A stretch of DNA of 64,000 nucleotides from the NCBI GenBank assembly GCA_036426205.1, contig CM071570.1, positions 5,035,872-5,099,871 on the forward strand. The letters are read 5' to 3'. A program made the position numbers and the translations under genes. Origin of the DNA: Ascaphus truei (Eukaryota > Chordata > Amphibia > Anura > Ascaphidae). Of this stretch, positions 10,183 to 21,581 are shown piece by piece. How positions within the stretch are numbered: the first letter of the stretch is position 1; every line of letters starts with the position of its first letter. A model generated the notes under the pieces. The model worked only from the letters and a program-made list of their open reading frames with translations, was not told the origin of the DNA and did not search any database.

Positions 10183-10500
10183 GTGTGTGTGTGTCTGTGA
10201 GTGTGTGTGTCTGTGAGACTGTGAGTGTGTGTCTGTGTGTGTCTGTGAGTGTGTGTGTGTCTGTGAGTGTGTGTGTGTCTGTGTGTGTTTCTGTCTATGA
10301 GTGTCTTTATGTCTGTCTGTGAGTGTCTGTCTGTGAGCGTGTCTGTCTGTCTGTGATTGTGTGTGTGTGTCTGTGAGTGTCTTTGTGTCTGTGAGTATGT
10401 GTGTGTGTCTGAGTGTGTGTGTGTGTCTGTAACTTTGTGTGTCTGTGAGTGTGTGTCTGTGAGTGTGTGTCTGTGTGTGTGTGTATGTGAGTGTGTGTCA
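10183..10500. repeat. TG microsatellite, right half of the gypsy target
   Basis: About 320 bases of TGTGTGTCTGTGAG-type repeat. Long open frames through it are artefacts of its composition. Confidence 0.9.
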
Positions 10501-10758
10501 CCCTCTCTCTGTAACCCTCTCCCTGTCTCTGTCACCCTCTCCCTGTCTCTGTCACCCTCTCACTGTCTCTGTCACCCTCTCACTGTCTCTGTCACCCTCT
10601 GTCGCACCCACACTCTCTCTCTCTCTCTCTCTGTCACACCCACACTTTCTCTCTCTCTCTCTCTGTCACACCCACACTCTCTCTCTCTCTGTCGCACCCA
10701 CACTCTCTCTCTCTGTCGCACCCACACACTCTCTCTCTCTTTGTCACCCACAATCTCT
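10501..10758. repeat. pyrimidine-rich tandem repeat
   Basis: Tandem units of about 18-20 bases, first CACCCTCTCACTGTCTCTGT and then CACACCCACACTCTCTCTCT, with (CT)n inside. It is polypyrimidine on one strand and could form triplex-type DNA. Confidence 0.85.
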
Positions 10759-11098
10759 CACGCTCTGGATCTGGATATCTTTTTTTACCCTGTATATCTT
10801 AACTGCCCTATACCTACACCGAAATAACCTATACTGCTGTCTTCCAGATCTAACTCTCGAGCTTCACACGGGAGACATCGGAATGCCCCCTAACCCAGAA
10901 GACAGGTAGGGAACACCTCCCCTCCAATGTAAAACTTTGAGGGAATGAGGGTAGCTGGACATTGAGTTACTGCGGATCAAGTAAGATCACAGGTGGGATT
11001 GCTGCTTTAGAAATTGTGAAGCGGGGACGTCCAGGCACTGGTTAAGGGGTTCAGGAAACTAGTCATTCACATCTGGCTTTTTTTTTTCTAGATCTGAC

Positions 11099-11100
<2 letters not shown>
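10759..11100. other. no recognisable feature
   Basis: Unique-looking sequence with no coding signal that I can support. Confidence 0.5.

Positions 11101-11173
<73 letters not shown>
11100..11173. repeat. CA dinucleotide microsatellite
   Basis: About 36 uninterrupted CA units. Confidence 0.95.
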
Positions 11174-11180
<7 letters not shown>

Positions 11181-11283
11181 ATGTAACAAGGACTAATTGT
11201 AGTAAAGTATAAATGTAATACAATAAATAAACTGTTATGTCAAAAACGAATGTTGTTCTTACAATGAATTTATTCAATTTTTT

Positions 11284-11390
11284 TTAAAAAACAGGGCTGG
11301 GGGTGGGGCTGGGGCTGGGGGTGGGGCTAATGGCAGGCTGGGGCGGGGCTAAGTGGCGAGTAGATTTTTTGGTTCAGCGAGTAGATTTTT
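11284..11390. repeat. G-rich GGGGCT repeat and GCGAGTAGATTTTTTGG doublet
   Basis: Plus strand carries GGGCTGGGGGTGGGGC units with at least four runs of three or more G, a guanine-quadruplex-capable pattern. Next to it GCGAGTAGATTTTT occurs twice within 45 bases (AAGTGGCGAGTAGATT and TTCAGCGAGTAGATT). Confidence 0.6.
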
Positions 11391-12640
11391 GGGTGATGTG
11401 TCGACCACTGCATATATATATGTAGTATCCAGGTTATTAAGAATCTATATTAGTGTAGGGACCCTTGAAACGTGGTCTGCCGTGCAGTTGGCTCAAGGGC
11501 TTACAACAATTTGGCCAAAATGTTAAACTAAAAGACCATTTTATTTATTAGTTATTTATGCATGTATATTTAGGCACTGTACCGTATATAAGTTTTTCTG
11601 AGCTTTGTCTGTGTTTTATGTTATGTCTCTGGTTTTAAATATATATATATAAATATATATATATTTTTTTTTTAAATGATAATTAAATAACATTTTCTGT
11701 GTTCAGTCAGAAATACGAATTTAAAGAAAATATACTCTCCCAGAAACCCACATTTTTGACCTCACAGGTAACATCTGGAAAGGACACAAGGGCTTTAAAA
11801 TATGAGTTGCGAATGACAAAGACAGAACCTGATGAAGTGGTGAAATAATTAAAATTTACCTGTGTCCCCATGACCCCAGTAATAACCCTGAATGAGAGGC
11901 ATGGAACAATACCCCTTGAGAACAATAGAAGGGTTAGTTGGAGACAGTTATCGAGTTCCAAAACACACATAGAAATGATTTGCCGGTTATGGTTTTGGCA
12001 GGTACAGGTCAATCAATCAAGCAAATGGCTTATCTCTGTCAGCACATCTTCAGAGCAACGGATATTAAAGGTTCCCAGTTGGGAATAGTTTTTGCTGAGG
12101 TATGTAAGCTGCAAACCTGGTTACAATGTAGTATCTCCTATTAAGATTGTTACATGGTAAAAGAGGAATGAAACGCTGTCCGTGTAATATATGGTAGGTC
12201 CAAAGATTAAAAAAACAAATGAAGGAGGCCCAGAGAAAATTGAAACATAAAACAGACATTAGTAGATAAAACCTCCAAAACAACAGGGTGGCAGAGATCG
12301 TGTAAAAAAAAGTACAGATGTAAAGTAAAGATGCAAACATGTCACAATGAACATATTTATTGTGCCACTTAAGCCACATGCTTATATATATCCACATGAA
12401 GTGTAGTTGTAACGTAACAATCCTTCCTTCCTTGTTTAAACACACTGCGGTTTTAATGTATTGACTCTTATGATGAACTGAATCAAGCAAACTAAAAGTG
12501 ATGTGTCCGATAGGTAAGAAGCCACCTGGACCTTGCTGCCCAAATATGTGTCTCTACATCCTGAAGGAGATACTAGAGGGCCATGTTTGGTCATCTACGC
12601 CCTCCAGGGGGTTGAGACAGACCAGAGACTGCTTCTTAGG
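11391..12640. other. no recognisable gene
   Basis: A/T-rich sequence with a short (TA)n run near 11640-11662. Several short open frames exist but none shows a known domain. Confidence 0.5.
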
Positions 12641-12691
12641 CCTTGGATATACTAGGCGCATGCGCGTGATGTGTAGCACTGATTACAGTAA

Positions 12692-12854
12692 GGCCGCGCT
12701 TATATTGCTGGCGATGGCGACTGCACGTCAAAACAAATGTATTGACGCTGTTGCATGCGCTTATAGTAGGCGCGATGGCGTCAATTTGATTTTTCCAGCG
12801 AATGCAGTGTGACGTCGGTGTCATTGTCGCCGGCAACATCACTATAAGCGCGCC
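12692..12854. mobile_element. Harbinger-type MITE, TAA target duplication
   Basis: 163 bases between TAA (12689-12691) and TAA (12855-12857). The ends GGCCGCGCTTATA and, inverted, GGCGCGCTTATAGTG form imperfect terminal inverted repeats that continue into CTGGCGATGGCGAC / TTGCCGGCGAC. An adjoining segment from 12639 (GGCCTTGGATATACTA) looks like half of another such element. Confidence 0.65.
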
Positions 12855-13140
12855 TAAGTCTAGCTACATCTGTAAACATTGTGAATTTTCTAAGAACAGT
12901 AATGTAACTGCCCTAAATATACTTGCATATGAAGACATACGAGAGCATACTCTGACACTCTGGTCTTTATGGATAGGGACTTCTTTTCAATTTTTATTTT
13001 CTTATTTTTGTTTAATGTGAATGTCTTTAATATGGATTAAACAGTTTGTTAAAAGATAACTAGATATACCACTGAATTTCTCCTTTTGCAGTGCCCATTC
13101 TTTCTTTTGTGGGTACCTGTGCCAGACCAATGCAATAACC

Positions 13141-13213
13141 ACGGGTTTCTCAACTCCAGTCCTCAAGCCCCCCCAAACAGGCCAGGTTTTCAGGATACCC
13201 CAGCTTCAGCACA
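13141..13213 (+). repeat. half copy of a foldback MITE
   Basis: CTCAACTCCAGTCCTCAAG...GGTTTTCAGGATA...CTTCAGCACAGG matches one arm of the complete foldback element at 41954-42314. Confidence 0.7.
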
Positions 13214-13440
13214 GGTTGGTTAGCAGGCTTGGCATTATTTGATCAAAGGATGTAGCCAAAAGTCTCCTTTGTCTTACAGATTTAGTTTGCACTACCTATA
13301 TTTATTTCCCCATTTATTGCTATCCCAACGGGAGAAGTGCGGGGATTCACTTTCTGTTTTTTCACATACAGTATGTATGGCCAATCCCTTCGCCAGCTGC
13401 CTGCTCCTTACTTGGAGAAGCGCAGTGAATATATATTTGT
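13214..13440 (+). repeat. direct duplication, copy 1
   Basis: Matches 13788-14010 along its length with scattered substitutions: GGCATTATTTGATCAAAGG, CCCCATTTATTGCTATCCCA, GATTCACTTTCTGTTTTTTC. The spacing is 574 bases. A splice-acceptor-like CTCCTTTGTCTTACAG lies at the same point in both copies. The family is not recognised. Confidence 0.75.
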
Positions 13441-13787
13441 TTAACATTTTCTGTTGGGTCGAATTAAATCCCTAGCAGCACGCTCCTAGAGGGCACCACT
13501 ATTAGGGTGTGATTAATGTATTTAGCCAATCCACCTGCAACTGCTTATTGAGCAGCTTGTGGGAGGTTAGTCCCTCCTTTTCAAGGTATATTATCTCCCA
13601 GTAAGGTCCCTGTAAATTCACTTTTCACTATACTTGATTACAGGTAAGTAGCTTCAACTACCAGTTTTAAATTGCACTAAGTTAGATATATTTGCTTATG
13701 CTTAGTTTATTAACCCCTTCAGGGCATATTTCACAGAACATTTGTATGCATTTAGCATAGGGATCTGCTACTGAGACTTACCTTGAC

Positions 13788-14010
13788 GTTGGTTAGCAGC
13801 CTTGGCATTATTTGATCAAAGGATGTAACCAAAAGTCTCCTTTGTCTTACAGTCTTAGGTTTCACTGTGTATATCTATTTCCCCATTTATTGCTATCCCA
13901 ATGGGAGAAGCGCAGGGATTCACTTTCTGTTTTTTCACGTATGTATGGCCAATCCTTTCACCAGCAGCATGCTCCTTACACTGAGAAACACAGTGAATAT
14001 ATATTTGTTT
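13788..14010 (+). repeat. direct duplication, copy 2
   Basis: Second copy of the 13214 repeat. It runs straight into the (TA)n tract at 14012. Neither copy encodes a protein I can name; the similar short open frames in both follow from the duplication. Confidence 0.75.
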
Positions 14011-14011
14011 T

Positions 14012-14017
14012 ATATAT

Positions 14018-14070
<53 letters not shown>

Positions 14071-14078
14071 TATATATC
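14012..14078. repeat. TA microsatellite
   Basis: About 65 bases of TA repeats with a single TTTATA interruption. Confidence 0.95.
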
Positions 14079-15653
14079 AGGGTCGAAGATATACCCTGGA
14101 ATGCATTGACTGGCATACTGATTGAGAATAGAGACAGGCAGTACAGAGCGGTATCTGTATGCCAACCTCTACCCTCTGTTCTTTGTAGGAGACAAACTGT
14201 ACATTGCCTCCACTAAAAGATTATTATCAGGAAAACTAATTCGGTTCATTCTGCTCAAGTACAAAGAATACTTCACTAATATTGATCAATTCTGGTCTGT
14301 GTTCAGTTGTTATGTTTTATACTGTGTTTAGTTTTGTCTACTATTTTTTTTTGTTATCACATGTAATATTAAACCTACTAAACACAAGGTTATCATTCCT
14401 TTGTATTAAACCTATAGGGTAACTTTTGCTGTCCATGCAACTATGTATTCACGTGCATGAATAGTATCCCTGATTCATATACAATTTGAAATGACCCTTT
14501 ACTGTATGCGCACCTACAATATATATTAGGTTAAAGTGCTAAAGTGCTTACGGTCATTGTTGTGTTTGGCCATTTGAGATGTTTGGCCATTTGCTACAAC
14601 CCAACTCCTCTTCATTGAAACTGGCGTGGGACAATCACATGCATTGAATACACTTGTAGCTGTGTAGAGCTAAACGCATAATGTGACAATTACGTGTCCT
14701 CTGTGTGCTATTGTTAACAGATCAGATGTAAACTAAATCTTACCCACTTATTTGAATATCGTACAATGGTTATAAGGCCCTTCTCATGTATTCTAAGCAC
14801 ATAACCCCAGTGCATGGCAGGAGCCTCTGGACAAGAAACAATTTCTCTAAGAAATGTGAATAGTGTGGGAAATGAGAGCAGGACAATAACAGCTGTTAAC
14901 ATGTGTCGGACGTGAAGCATTTGGAGTTCTAAACACAGAACACTGTGCATAAAACGTTCTGTGCAGGCCCGTATGCGTGTACACAGGGAATGCGAGCGGG
15001 ATGTTTATACACTATATGGCGATTTAGAAAGATAGCCCTCTTGTTTTATTGGGGAAAAAAAGACCTCCAGATGTATGAGTAAAAGATCTCATTTTATAGT
15101 TTATAAATCACTCGTAAAAACCCTGTAATAAAACTTGGCAGAATTCCCAGAGAAATGTAAATGGATTAGTGAAGCCCCAGTTACACTTAGTAACCTATAT
15201 ATTAAAGTGTTCGCAACCAGCCATGTAATTTGTATGTTTATTTTACCATTATTATGATTGCTTTATTTATTTATTAGTTATTTATTAGTTCTTTCAAATT
15301 TCAGATGTGAAAAACACAATAACAAGTACAGTATCATTGACTGTACAGTAGGTTCTTCATTAACTGTTTAGGGATTTATTAATAGTCGCGGAAGAATAAC
15401 CAACGCTGCTGAAAATGAGTTTTTTGACAAGCACTTTAGAATACAGAGAAATGGATGATTGTAAAGTTCCATGTCATCTACTTAAGATACCCCCTCTTTA
15501 GTAAAAGCATAGGGGCCTATTCATTAAATGGCACAAAAGTTAATTTTTGTGCAAAAATAGACAACCTCAAACTAAAATTTTGCCATGCAAAAAATGTAAT
15601 TTCTGTTGCAACTTTGCCTGGTGTTTGACAGTGTGGACGGCCTTCCCATCATC
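14079..15653. other. no recognisable gene
   Basis: Unique-looking A/T-rich sequence. I see no domain, repeat partner or RNA gene. Confidence 0.5.
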
Positions 15654-15910
15654 AAGAATACAAAAATAGACAAGAAAGGCGTGCACTGCCAACCGGTAAG
15701 AATAGCTGGACAATAATCCGTTAAAAGCCATTTATTGAATTAGCACAAAAAACACATCACTCCCAAAAAATTCCTCTGACGCGTTTCATCCCGCCATGGT
15801 ACTTCATCGATAAAGTACTGTGGCGGTATGAAACGCGTCAGAGTAATTTTTCGTCCAGCTATTCTTACCGGTTCGCAGTGCACGCCTTTCTTGTCTATTT
15901 TTGCATTCTT
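15654..15910. repeat. foldback element with two opposed hammerhead-like motifs
   Basis: Outer arms AAGAATAC...CCGGTAAGAATAGCTGGAC (15654-15712) and the inverted copy at 15853-15910. An inner palindrome at 15773-15844 has arms CTCTGACGCGTTTCAT and ATGAAACGCGTCAGAG. Each strand of the inner palindrome carries GATRAAGTAC, a short hairpin, then GAAACGCGTC, the hammerhead-like layout of the Penelope-like terminal repeats in this window. Sequence to the right up to 16185 may be further terminal-repeat material. Confidence 0.65.
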
Positions 15911-16191
15911 ACGCATTGGCTGGAGCACGTGTCTATCAGGACTGGTTTTTGTTACACCGCGGACGGACAGGACAAGGAGACTTCTATCCGTGAGTTATTT
16001 CATTTATCTTCATGCTCCGCAGCGCGGCTGTGTGACAGCCGGACATTTGAAGGAGTGCGGGTGTCGGGTTGATCGACATTGTGCGGCTCATGCGGCTCAC
16101 TCATAGCAGGTCCCCCGGTGCTGGTCTCACCCTTCTCCTCTCCCCCTACCTGTGTTATTCGTCCACAACATACAGGTGGCCGGCAGCTTAA

Positions 16192-16491
16192 GGCTGCGCT
16201 TACAGTGCAGGCAAAAGCGACGCGACTGCATGATGTAATAGCGCTTCCTGCTTACAGTGCAGAAGACAAGAGAGGGCGACCGGGTGGCGTTGCGAAGGTG
16301 TGGCCATGAGCGGTTAGCCCTCATTGGCCGAACCGCTCATGAGCTGCTGACGTCACGTGGCGATTGCCGAAAAAGTAAAAATCCTTTGCTCCGTTGGTCT
16401 GCAGCGCCGTCGCGGTCGCACCCACTACGGGAACCCGCAATGGATTGCAGGTACTTGCTACGGCGTCATAGCTAACACTATAAATGCAGCC
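16192..16491. mobile_element. Harbinger-type MITE, TAA target duplication
   Basis: Ends GGCTGCGCTTACAGTG and, inverted, GGCTGCATTTATAGTG; TAA on both sides (16189-16191, 16492-16494). The interior shares CCTCATTGGCYGAAC with the MITEs at 24015 and 47213, so these three form one family. No protein. Confidence 0.75.
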
Positions 16492-16769
16492 TAAGACTTA
16501 TCCTGCCATATTTAAACAGCTCCTGGGTTGTTTACCAATTTTATTACGAGGGATTATTTATAGCAATGTTGCCTTCCTATCCTTTATTTTTAGTCTAGAG
16601 CACCGGCTCAGAGATTATTTCCCATATTCAACTATACATCATCAAGAATAGACAGACACAGCTTTCAAGGCTTAAGGATCAGCATTCACTCCTCCACCTC
16701 TGTGCTGCGGTGTCTGGTTATTGTTCAGCTGTCTTCACCTCACCTCAGACTCTTGAGAAAAACAGCAAA

Positions 16770-16833
16770 AGCTACTGTGAAGCGCTATGTACATTAATGG
16801 CGCTATACAAATAAAGACATACAATACAATACA
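16770..16833 (+). repeat. L2-type LINE/SINE 3' tail
   Basis: TGTGAAGCGCTATGTACATTA...GCGCTATACAAATAAAG ending in (ACAATA)n, the 3' terminal block of L2-like elements that is abundant in frogs. Confidence 0.7.
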
Positions 16834-16949
16834 AAAGTGGCCGCCCAAGGGTGTTACCCGTTTGCCGCTGCTCGCTGATGTTCTGTTGCCCTGGTTAGGG
16901 TAAAATATTATAGGTGTAGAATGAAGCCTTTCCACCGTCACACATTACC

Positions 16950-17200
16950 CAGCATTCACTGCTCTATCTCTTCACATTCCCAAATACTTCCTCCTCAACT
17001 CCCCAAACACACCAGCCTCCTCCTCCCCCTGGTGCTTTGTTTCCACTCTCCTCTCCTTACAGACTGTAAGCTCCGTGGAGCCGGGGGCCCATGCTCACAT
17101 AGTGTACCAGTGATTTGATATTTATTGGCATCGTCTGCCGACCGCATTTTACTGTGCTACAGAATAAGGCGACGCGTTATTAATAAATGATAATAATATT
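16950..17200 (+). repeat. L2-like 3' region
   Basis: ACAGACTGTAAGCTCCGTGG, GCTCACATAGTGTACCAGTG and TTATTAATAAATGATAATAA follow each other as in L2/CR1-type 3' ends (GTAAGCTCC core). It lies just upstream of the L1 insertion point. Confidence 0.65.
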
Positions 17201-18080
17201 AATCACAACTGAGTGGACTTTTGGGAAGTTTGAACATAGGGGTTATTGCTTAAAATGTAATATGGCCGACATCACTGTCGGGGGCGCATGCGCAGTGGCT
17301 GACTGAATGGACGTGTGAGCCGATAGCTCCGTTCACAGCCGGCATACAAATAAATAAATAAAGTACTAAAAACCCGTCGGCAAACACCGAACATACACCC
17401 AAACTGAGCTAAAGGTGTGAGTATGTCGAGGGCGACGCGTTCCAAGAGAACCTCCACAGTCTTAACTTACTATTTTGCTAAGGGGGACTCGGCGCACGCC
17501 AAATGCCACGAGGGGCCTACACAAAGTGGCACCGAGTCGGAGGAAGAGGAGAGAGATGACAACGGCAGGAAAAAACAGGTGATGAGATGAAGAGACATGA
17601 GGGAATTCTGCCGTGACATCAAACGATGCTTCCAATCGGAACTGGCGGCATTACGAGCTAATATTGGCGGCATAGGGGAGCGAACAGACTCCCTGGAAAA
17701 AAATCTGGACTGTACCATAAAAGCCCTGCACAGAACTGACAAACAGCTGGCTCAGGTGAAAGACACAGTGAGAGACCTCACAGACAGACAGGAGGACTCT
17801 GATAACCGCGTTCGTCGCATCAACGTGAGGATCAGAGGGGTGCCAGAGGAAGAAACTGAAGCGGAGGATTTTATAGGAAGATGGCTGCTACAACTAATGC
17901 AAGACAGATCAGAGCAGGATATCCACCTGGACCGGTGCCACAGGGCCATGAGATCAAGACCACAACAAAGACACCCCCACCCCCCCCCCCGCGACATCAT
18001 AGCGCGATTTCACATTTTTAAAGTGAAAGAGTCCTTCTGCCAAATGACCCGGAATGATGCATCATTTGAGGGCCACAAAC

Positions 18081-19842
18081 AAACAATTATAAACCCTCTA
18101 AAAAGCGCTAATCTACACAATGTGAATGAAAAGTGATTACAAATTAAGGTGAATAGCCCTAAAGTGGTCAAAAAATAATAATAATAAAAGCAGCCTATGG
18201 AACAAAAAAATCAACAGGCTATTCCAAACCTGTATGAGCCAAAAAAACATACAAATAAATTGTCCCAGGCGCTGTGAATAAAGTCCACTTAACCCCAATA
18301 CGTGACCAATTGGGCAGTCTTTGGTAAGGCTTCCTATGCCAGATAGATGATCCTGATAGTCTGGTGGACAGGCAGGGGTGTTGTCTGATCTGATGTTATG
18401 ATGTTTTGTAATCATAGAGAAAAAAAGACAACAGGGCACGCACATGCGTGGTTATGGCTTTTTTTTCACATCACCCCCCTCCTGCCTAAACCCTGAAATC
18501 CTACTTACAGGATGAGGGCTCTCGAGTACAGTTTAGAAATCTGTGCCTCACGTCTCCATCCTCACAGCGTCTCACGGATCCACATGGTCTGTGTCTGCAG
18601 GGATCCCCTTACTCGGCGTTGATGGTACCCAGGATGGGGTCCTGCAGCCTCCCCCAATGAAGCATGCGGGGGGAGGGGGGTTGGAGACAGTTGTTATGAT
18701 ATTTTAATTTTAATTTTTATATATCATAACAACTGTATATGTACATGTACTGTATAAGAATATTATTTAATTGGTACACAATGTTTTGAATAATCTCTTA
18801 TACACTGTAGATGTTTTTAAACCATCAAGGTGATTTCCTAAGATTTGATCAATAAGATGTTTTATTTACTAATCAATTCACTAGAAATGTAGGCTGTTTT
18901 TTTAAACCATATGCTATGACAAGGGTCCAAAATTGATGATGTATGTTTTAACATTGATCCCAATCTGCCATTACCACGATCGCAGTTGAATGTAACTCAT
19001 GGTAATCACGCCCAGTCCGTCCCACTTATAGGAGGGCTCTCTACCTGAAATTAGCATAAATAGCCTATCCACTAGGCTCCAATACCCCTGAGGAAGTGAC
19101 AACATGTCACGAAACGCGTAGGGAGGAGGAGCCTAGTGAATTGAGCTGCCCGGGCACCCGTAGTTCCTAGTGTGAGGAGAGTCCCGGTCCGCCCCACTGC
19201 TGACGTCACTCGAGATCCGGAATCGAGTACAGCGCGTGGCGACCGTTCCCTGAGCAACATTGGGATCTGCACAAGCTGCGGACGGCATTTTGAGCGGAGC
19301 TCATCAATCTTTTATATTGTAAGTGTGATTTTATCGTGTTTGTGTGTGTTAATAAATACCCTGTACGTTATCACACTAGTCTATTTCCACAATCTTTCCC
19401 CGTCTCCAACCCCCCCTCCCCCCGCATGCTATCATCTGGATTGCTGGCGACCCCAGCCTGTACCATCAACGCCGAGTAAGGGGATCCCTGCAGACCAGAC
19501 CACGTGGATCCGTGAGACGCTGTGAGGGATGGAGACGTGAGGCACAGATTCTCTCAACTGTACTCGAGAGCCCTCATCCTGTAAGTAGGATTTCAGGGTT
19601 CTAGGCAGGGGGGTGATTGAAAAAAGCCATACCACGCCATGTGCGTGCCCTGTTGTCTTTTTTCCTCTATGATTACAGAAACATCATAACATCAGATCAG
19701 ACAACACCCCTGCCTGTCCACCAAACTATCAGGATCATCTATCTGGCATAGGAAGCCTTACCAAAGACTGCCCAATTGGCTCACGGTATTGGGGTTCATT
19801 GGACTTTATTCACAGCGCCTGGGACAATTTATTTGTATGTTT
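18081..19842. mobile_element. non-autonomous Penelope-like element in LINE ORF1
   Basis: A 17-base duplication ATTTGAGGGCCACAAAC flanks it (18064-18080, 19843-19859). Inside, 18246-18690 is inverted at 19390-19842 (TTGTCCCAGGCGCTGTGAAT and its reverse complement). An unpaired left extension of about 165 bases contains AAAGCGCTAATC. The Penelope-like element at 29307 has the same plan: a left extension with AGCGCTA, then long inverted repeats, with a 16-base duplication. No protein is encoded. A poly-GGGGAGGGGGG tract at 18667 pairs with its complement at 19411. Confidence 0.75.
19085..19123 (+). ncRNA. hammerhead-like self-cleaving RNA candidate
   Basis: CCC, CTGAGGA, A, GTGAC-AACAT-GTCAC, GAAA, CGCGTA, GGG. 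The CUGANGA and GAAA core strings, a perfect five-pair stem II, a GUA at the expected cleavage position and a three-pair CCC/GGG stem I are all there. One extra A lies between the core and stem II compared with the textbook hammerhead. Stem III is only the palindrome ACGCGT, so it might act only as a dimer. Hammerheads are known from Penelope-like terminal repeats; activity here is untested. Confidence 0.45.
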
Positions 19843-20289
19843 ATTTGAGGGCCACAAACTGCAAGTCTTTCAAGATATATCTCCCACCACCCTCCTTAAA
19901 AGGAGACAACTTACCCCCATTACAAAGGTGCTCCGTGACAAAGGGATAAGATACAGATGCTGTATCCATTTGATCTGCTGGTTACCCGAAACGGAGCCTC
20001 TAACACACTGAGAAGACTGGAAGAGGATGAGAGCTTCCTATCCAAACTTGGTCTCCAAGATAAGATCCCCGAGGAAGCAACTGGAGGGAGACCGGCCCCT
20101 GACCCAGCCTGGAAGGAGGCCAGGAGAACAGACAAGAACAAACACGTAGCCCAAAGTGAAGAGGGACCGAGACATACAGAACAATGTTCACCTACCTGTT
20201 CCTGTCCATGTTGTTGGAGCTCTACGGTTTTGAGCCTTGTCTGGGACCCGTTGTGTCCTGTTGAAATGCTACCCCATGCTACCTCTTAA

Positions 20290-21581
20290 GCCCAGCACTG
20301 CTCCTCCGTGACTGGCGGCCAACGTGTATCGGTTCCTGCTGCTCAATGAGATTGAGGAGGGGCCGGATGATGTACTGTAGGAGAGGAGAGAAGCGAGAGG
20401 AAAGTGAACAAGCACCTCCAAGATGGCGACGGAAAGGATCGGAAGGGGCGGAGCAACATATGCACATCTTAAGAGTCGCGAGAAGATGGACCTTCAGGGG
20501 TTCTAAGGAGCGGATGGAGAGGAGGAGAGGGAGGAGGGTGGAGGGTGGGAGAGGGAGAGAACCCCCCACTAGAGGACTATTTTGTGCGTGAAGTTTAAGA
20601 AGCTCATTAAACAATAAATAAATTAAATATATTATAATAAATAATAAAGAGTTTACAGAAAACAGAAAACTTAACAAAAGGGGGGGATGAAAGCAACATG
20701 GAGGGGGGGACTGTGGAGGGGGGTTAGGGGGGGGGGGGCTTTTGGGGGGGAAGGGGGGGGGGGGGGGGGGGCCCATGGGGGGGGGGGGGGGTCTGTTAGT
20801 GGGGAACGTAGGGATGGCGGGAGGAACCATAGGAGGCGAAGAAGATTAGGAACAAGGGGGAAAAATCATCTAGAATAGCGGGATCAGGGATTAGGGAGTA
20901 AGGGATAATAGGAGTGAGCAGGTGTTAACTGGGGGAAAGGAAGGAAGGGGGTGCGTAGAAAAGAGGCAATAATATACACCGTCTCAGAGAAAGGGTCTAG
21001 AGGGTATTGTGTATAGGATAGTGATCATAAAGGCTTGAAGAGGCTTTAAGAGAGGCAGGGTGCAATTATCGTTTTTTAGGCTGTTAGGTTGTTAGGGGTT
21101 CCTAGATTAAAAGAAGAGTTAGTGCTTTAAGAAATAAAACAAGTAAATAAAAACAATGACAATGACATTCAGATGCCGGCTGGGACTGCGGTCTGGCCAT
21201 TGCCATGTGTCTGTGGACTCGGGTCGGGGCAGGTGCCCAAGACCTCGAGAAAGTCCTTGGGAGAGGGTGGTGAAGAGCAGCCCTGATAGGGGGAGGAGTT
21301 TCAGAGGGGGCTCTGCCGGATTCCCTCAACCCAAAAGCAAGGGAGGGGCAGTGGTCACGGATCACAGAAGCCTCTCCCACTTTGTTTTTCATGTTCTTTT
21401 TCCTTCATGTGTCCCATGTTCCCTGTGTATCCTCCCCATCCCATCCCTCCTCCTGCCTAGGTGGTGTAACGCTGAAGCTGGGCAAACTGCTGTGCACTGC
21501 AGAGAAACGGAGGCTCTCCGCCGAGTGCCGGACACCCAAGGTCGAGACACAACGGAAGAGAGGTGAGACTACACTTACACC
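20290..21581 (+). other. LINE inter-ORF spacer
   Basis: About 1.3 kb between ORF1 and ORF2, purine-rich, with long G runs at 20682-20800. It ends with a leader (GAGACTACACTTACACC) before the ORF2 ATG. I see no coding potential on the plus strand; open frames on the minus strand mirror the G runs. Confidence 0.6.
20682..20800. repeat. poly-G tract
   Basis: Runs of 6 to 20 G separated by single bases (for example GGGGGGGGCTTTTGGGGGG). It could form quadruplexes, and it is a place where assemblies often err. Confidence 0.8.

Larger units (their letters stand above)
17423..20289 (+). pseudogene. LINE ORF1 (RNA-binding protein), split by an insertion
   Basis: Starts at ATG 17423 (MSRATRSKRTSTV). 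An in-frame TGA at 17588-17590 breaks it after about 55 codons. Next comes an acidic/basic coiled coil (from MREFCRDIKRCF through NLDCTIKALHRTDKQLAQV), then the RRM start NVRIRGVPEEE, DRCHRAMR and the basic DIIARFHIFKVKE. The insertion enters after ASFEGHK. The reading continues at 19860 with LQVFQDISPTTLLKRRQ and LRDKGIRYR, the C-terminal domain; a one-base shift occurs near 19957, before YPFDLLVTRNG. This protein normally trimerises and coats the LINE RNA. Three lesions make it non-functional. Confidence 0.88.

Noticed and set aside
10307..10909. Long open frames of repeated CVCV/LSLS or TDTHTH
   Set aside because: Translations of TG and CT microsatellites.
20279..20830. Proline-rich 183-codon open frame on the minus strand
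   Set aside because: It mirrors the poly-G tract of the LINE spacer; no domain.
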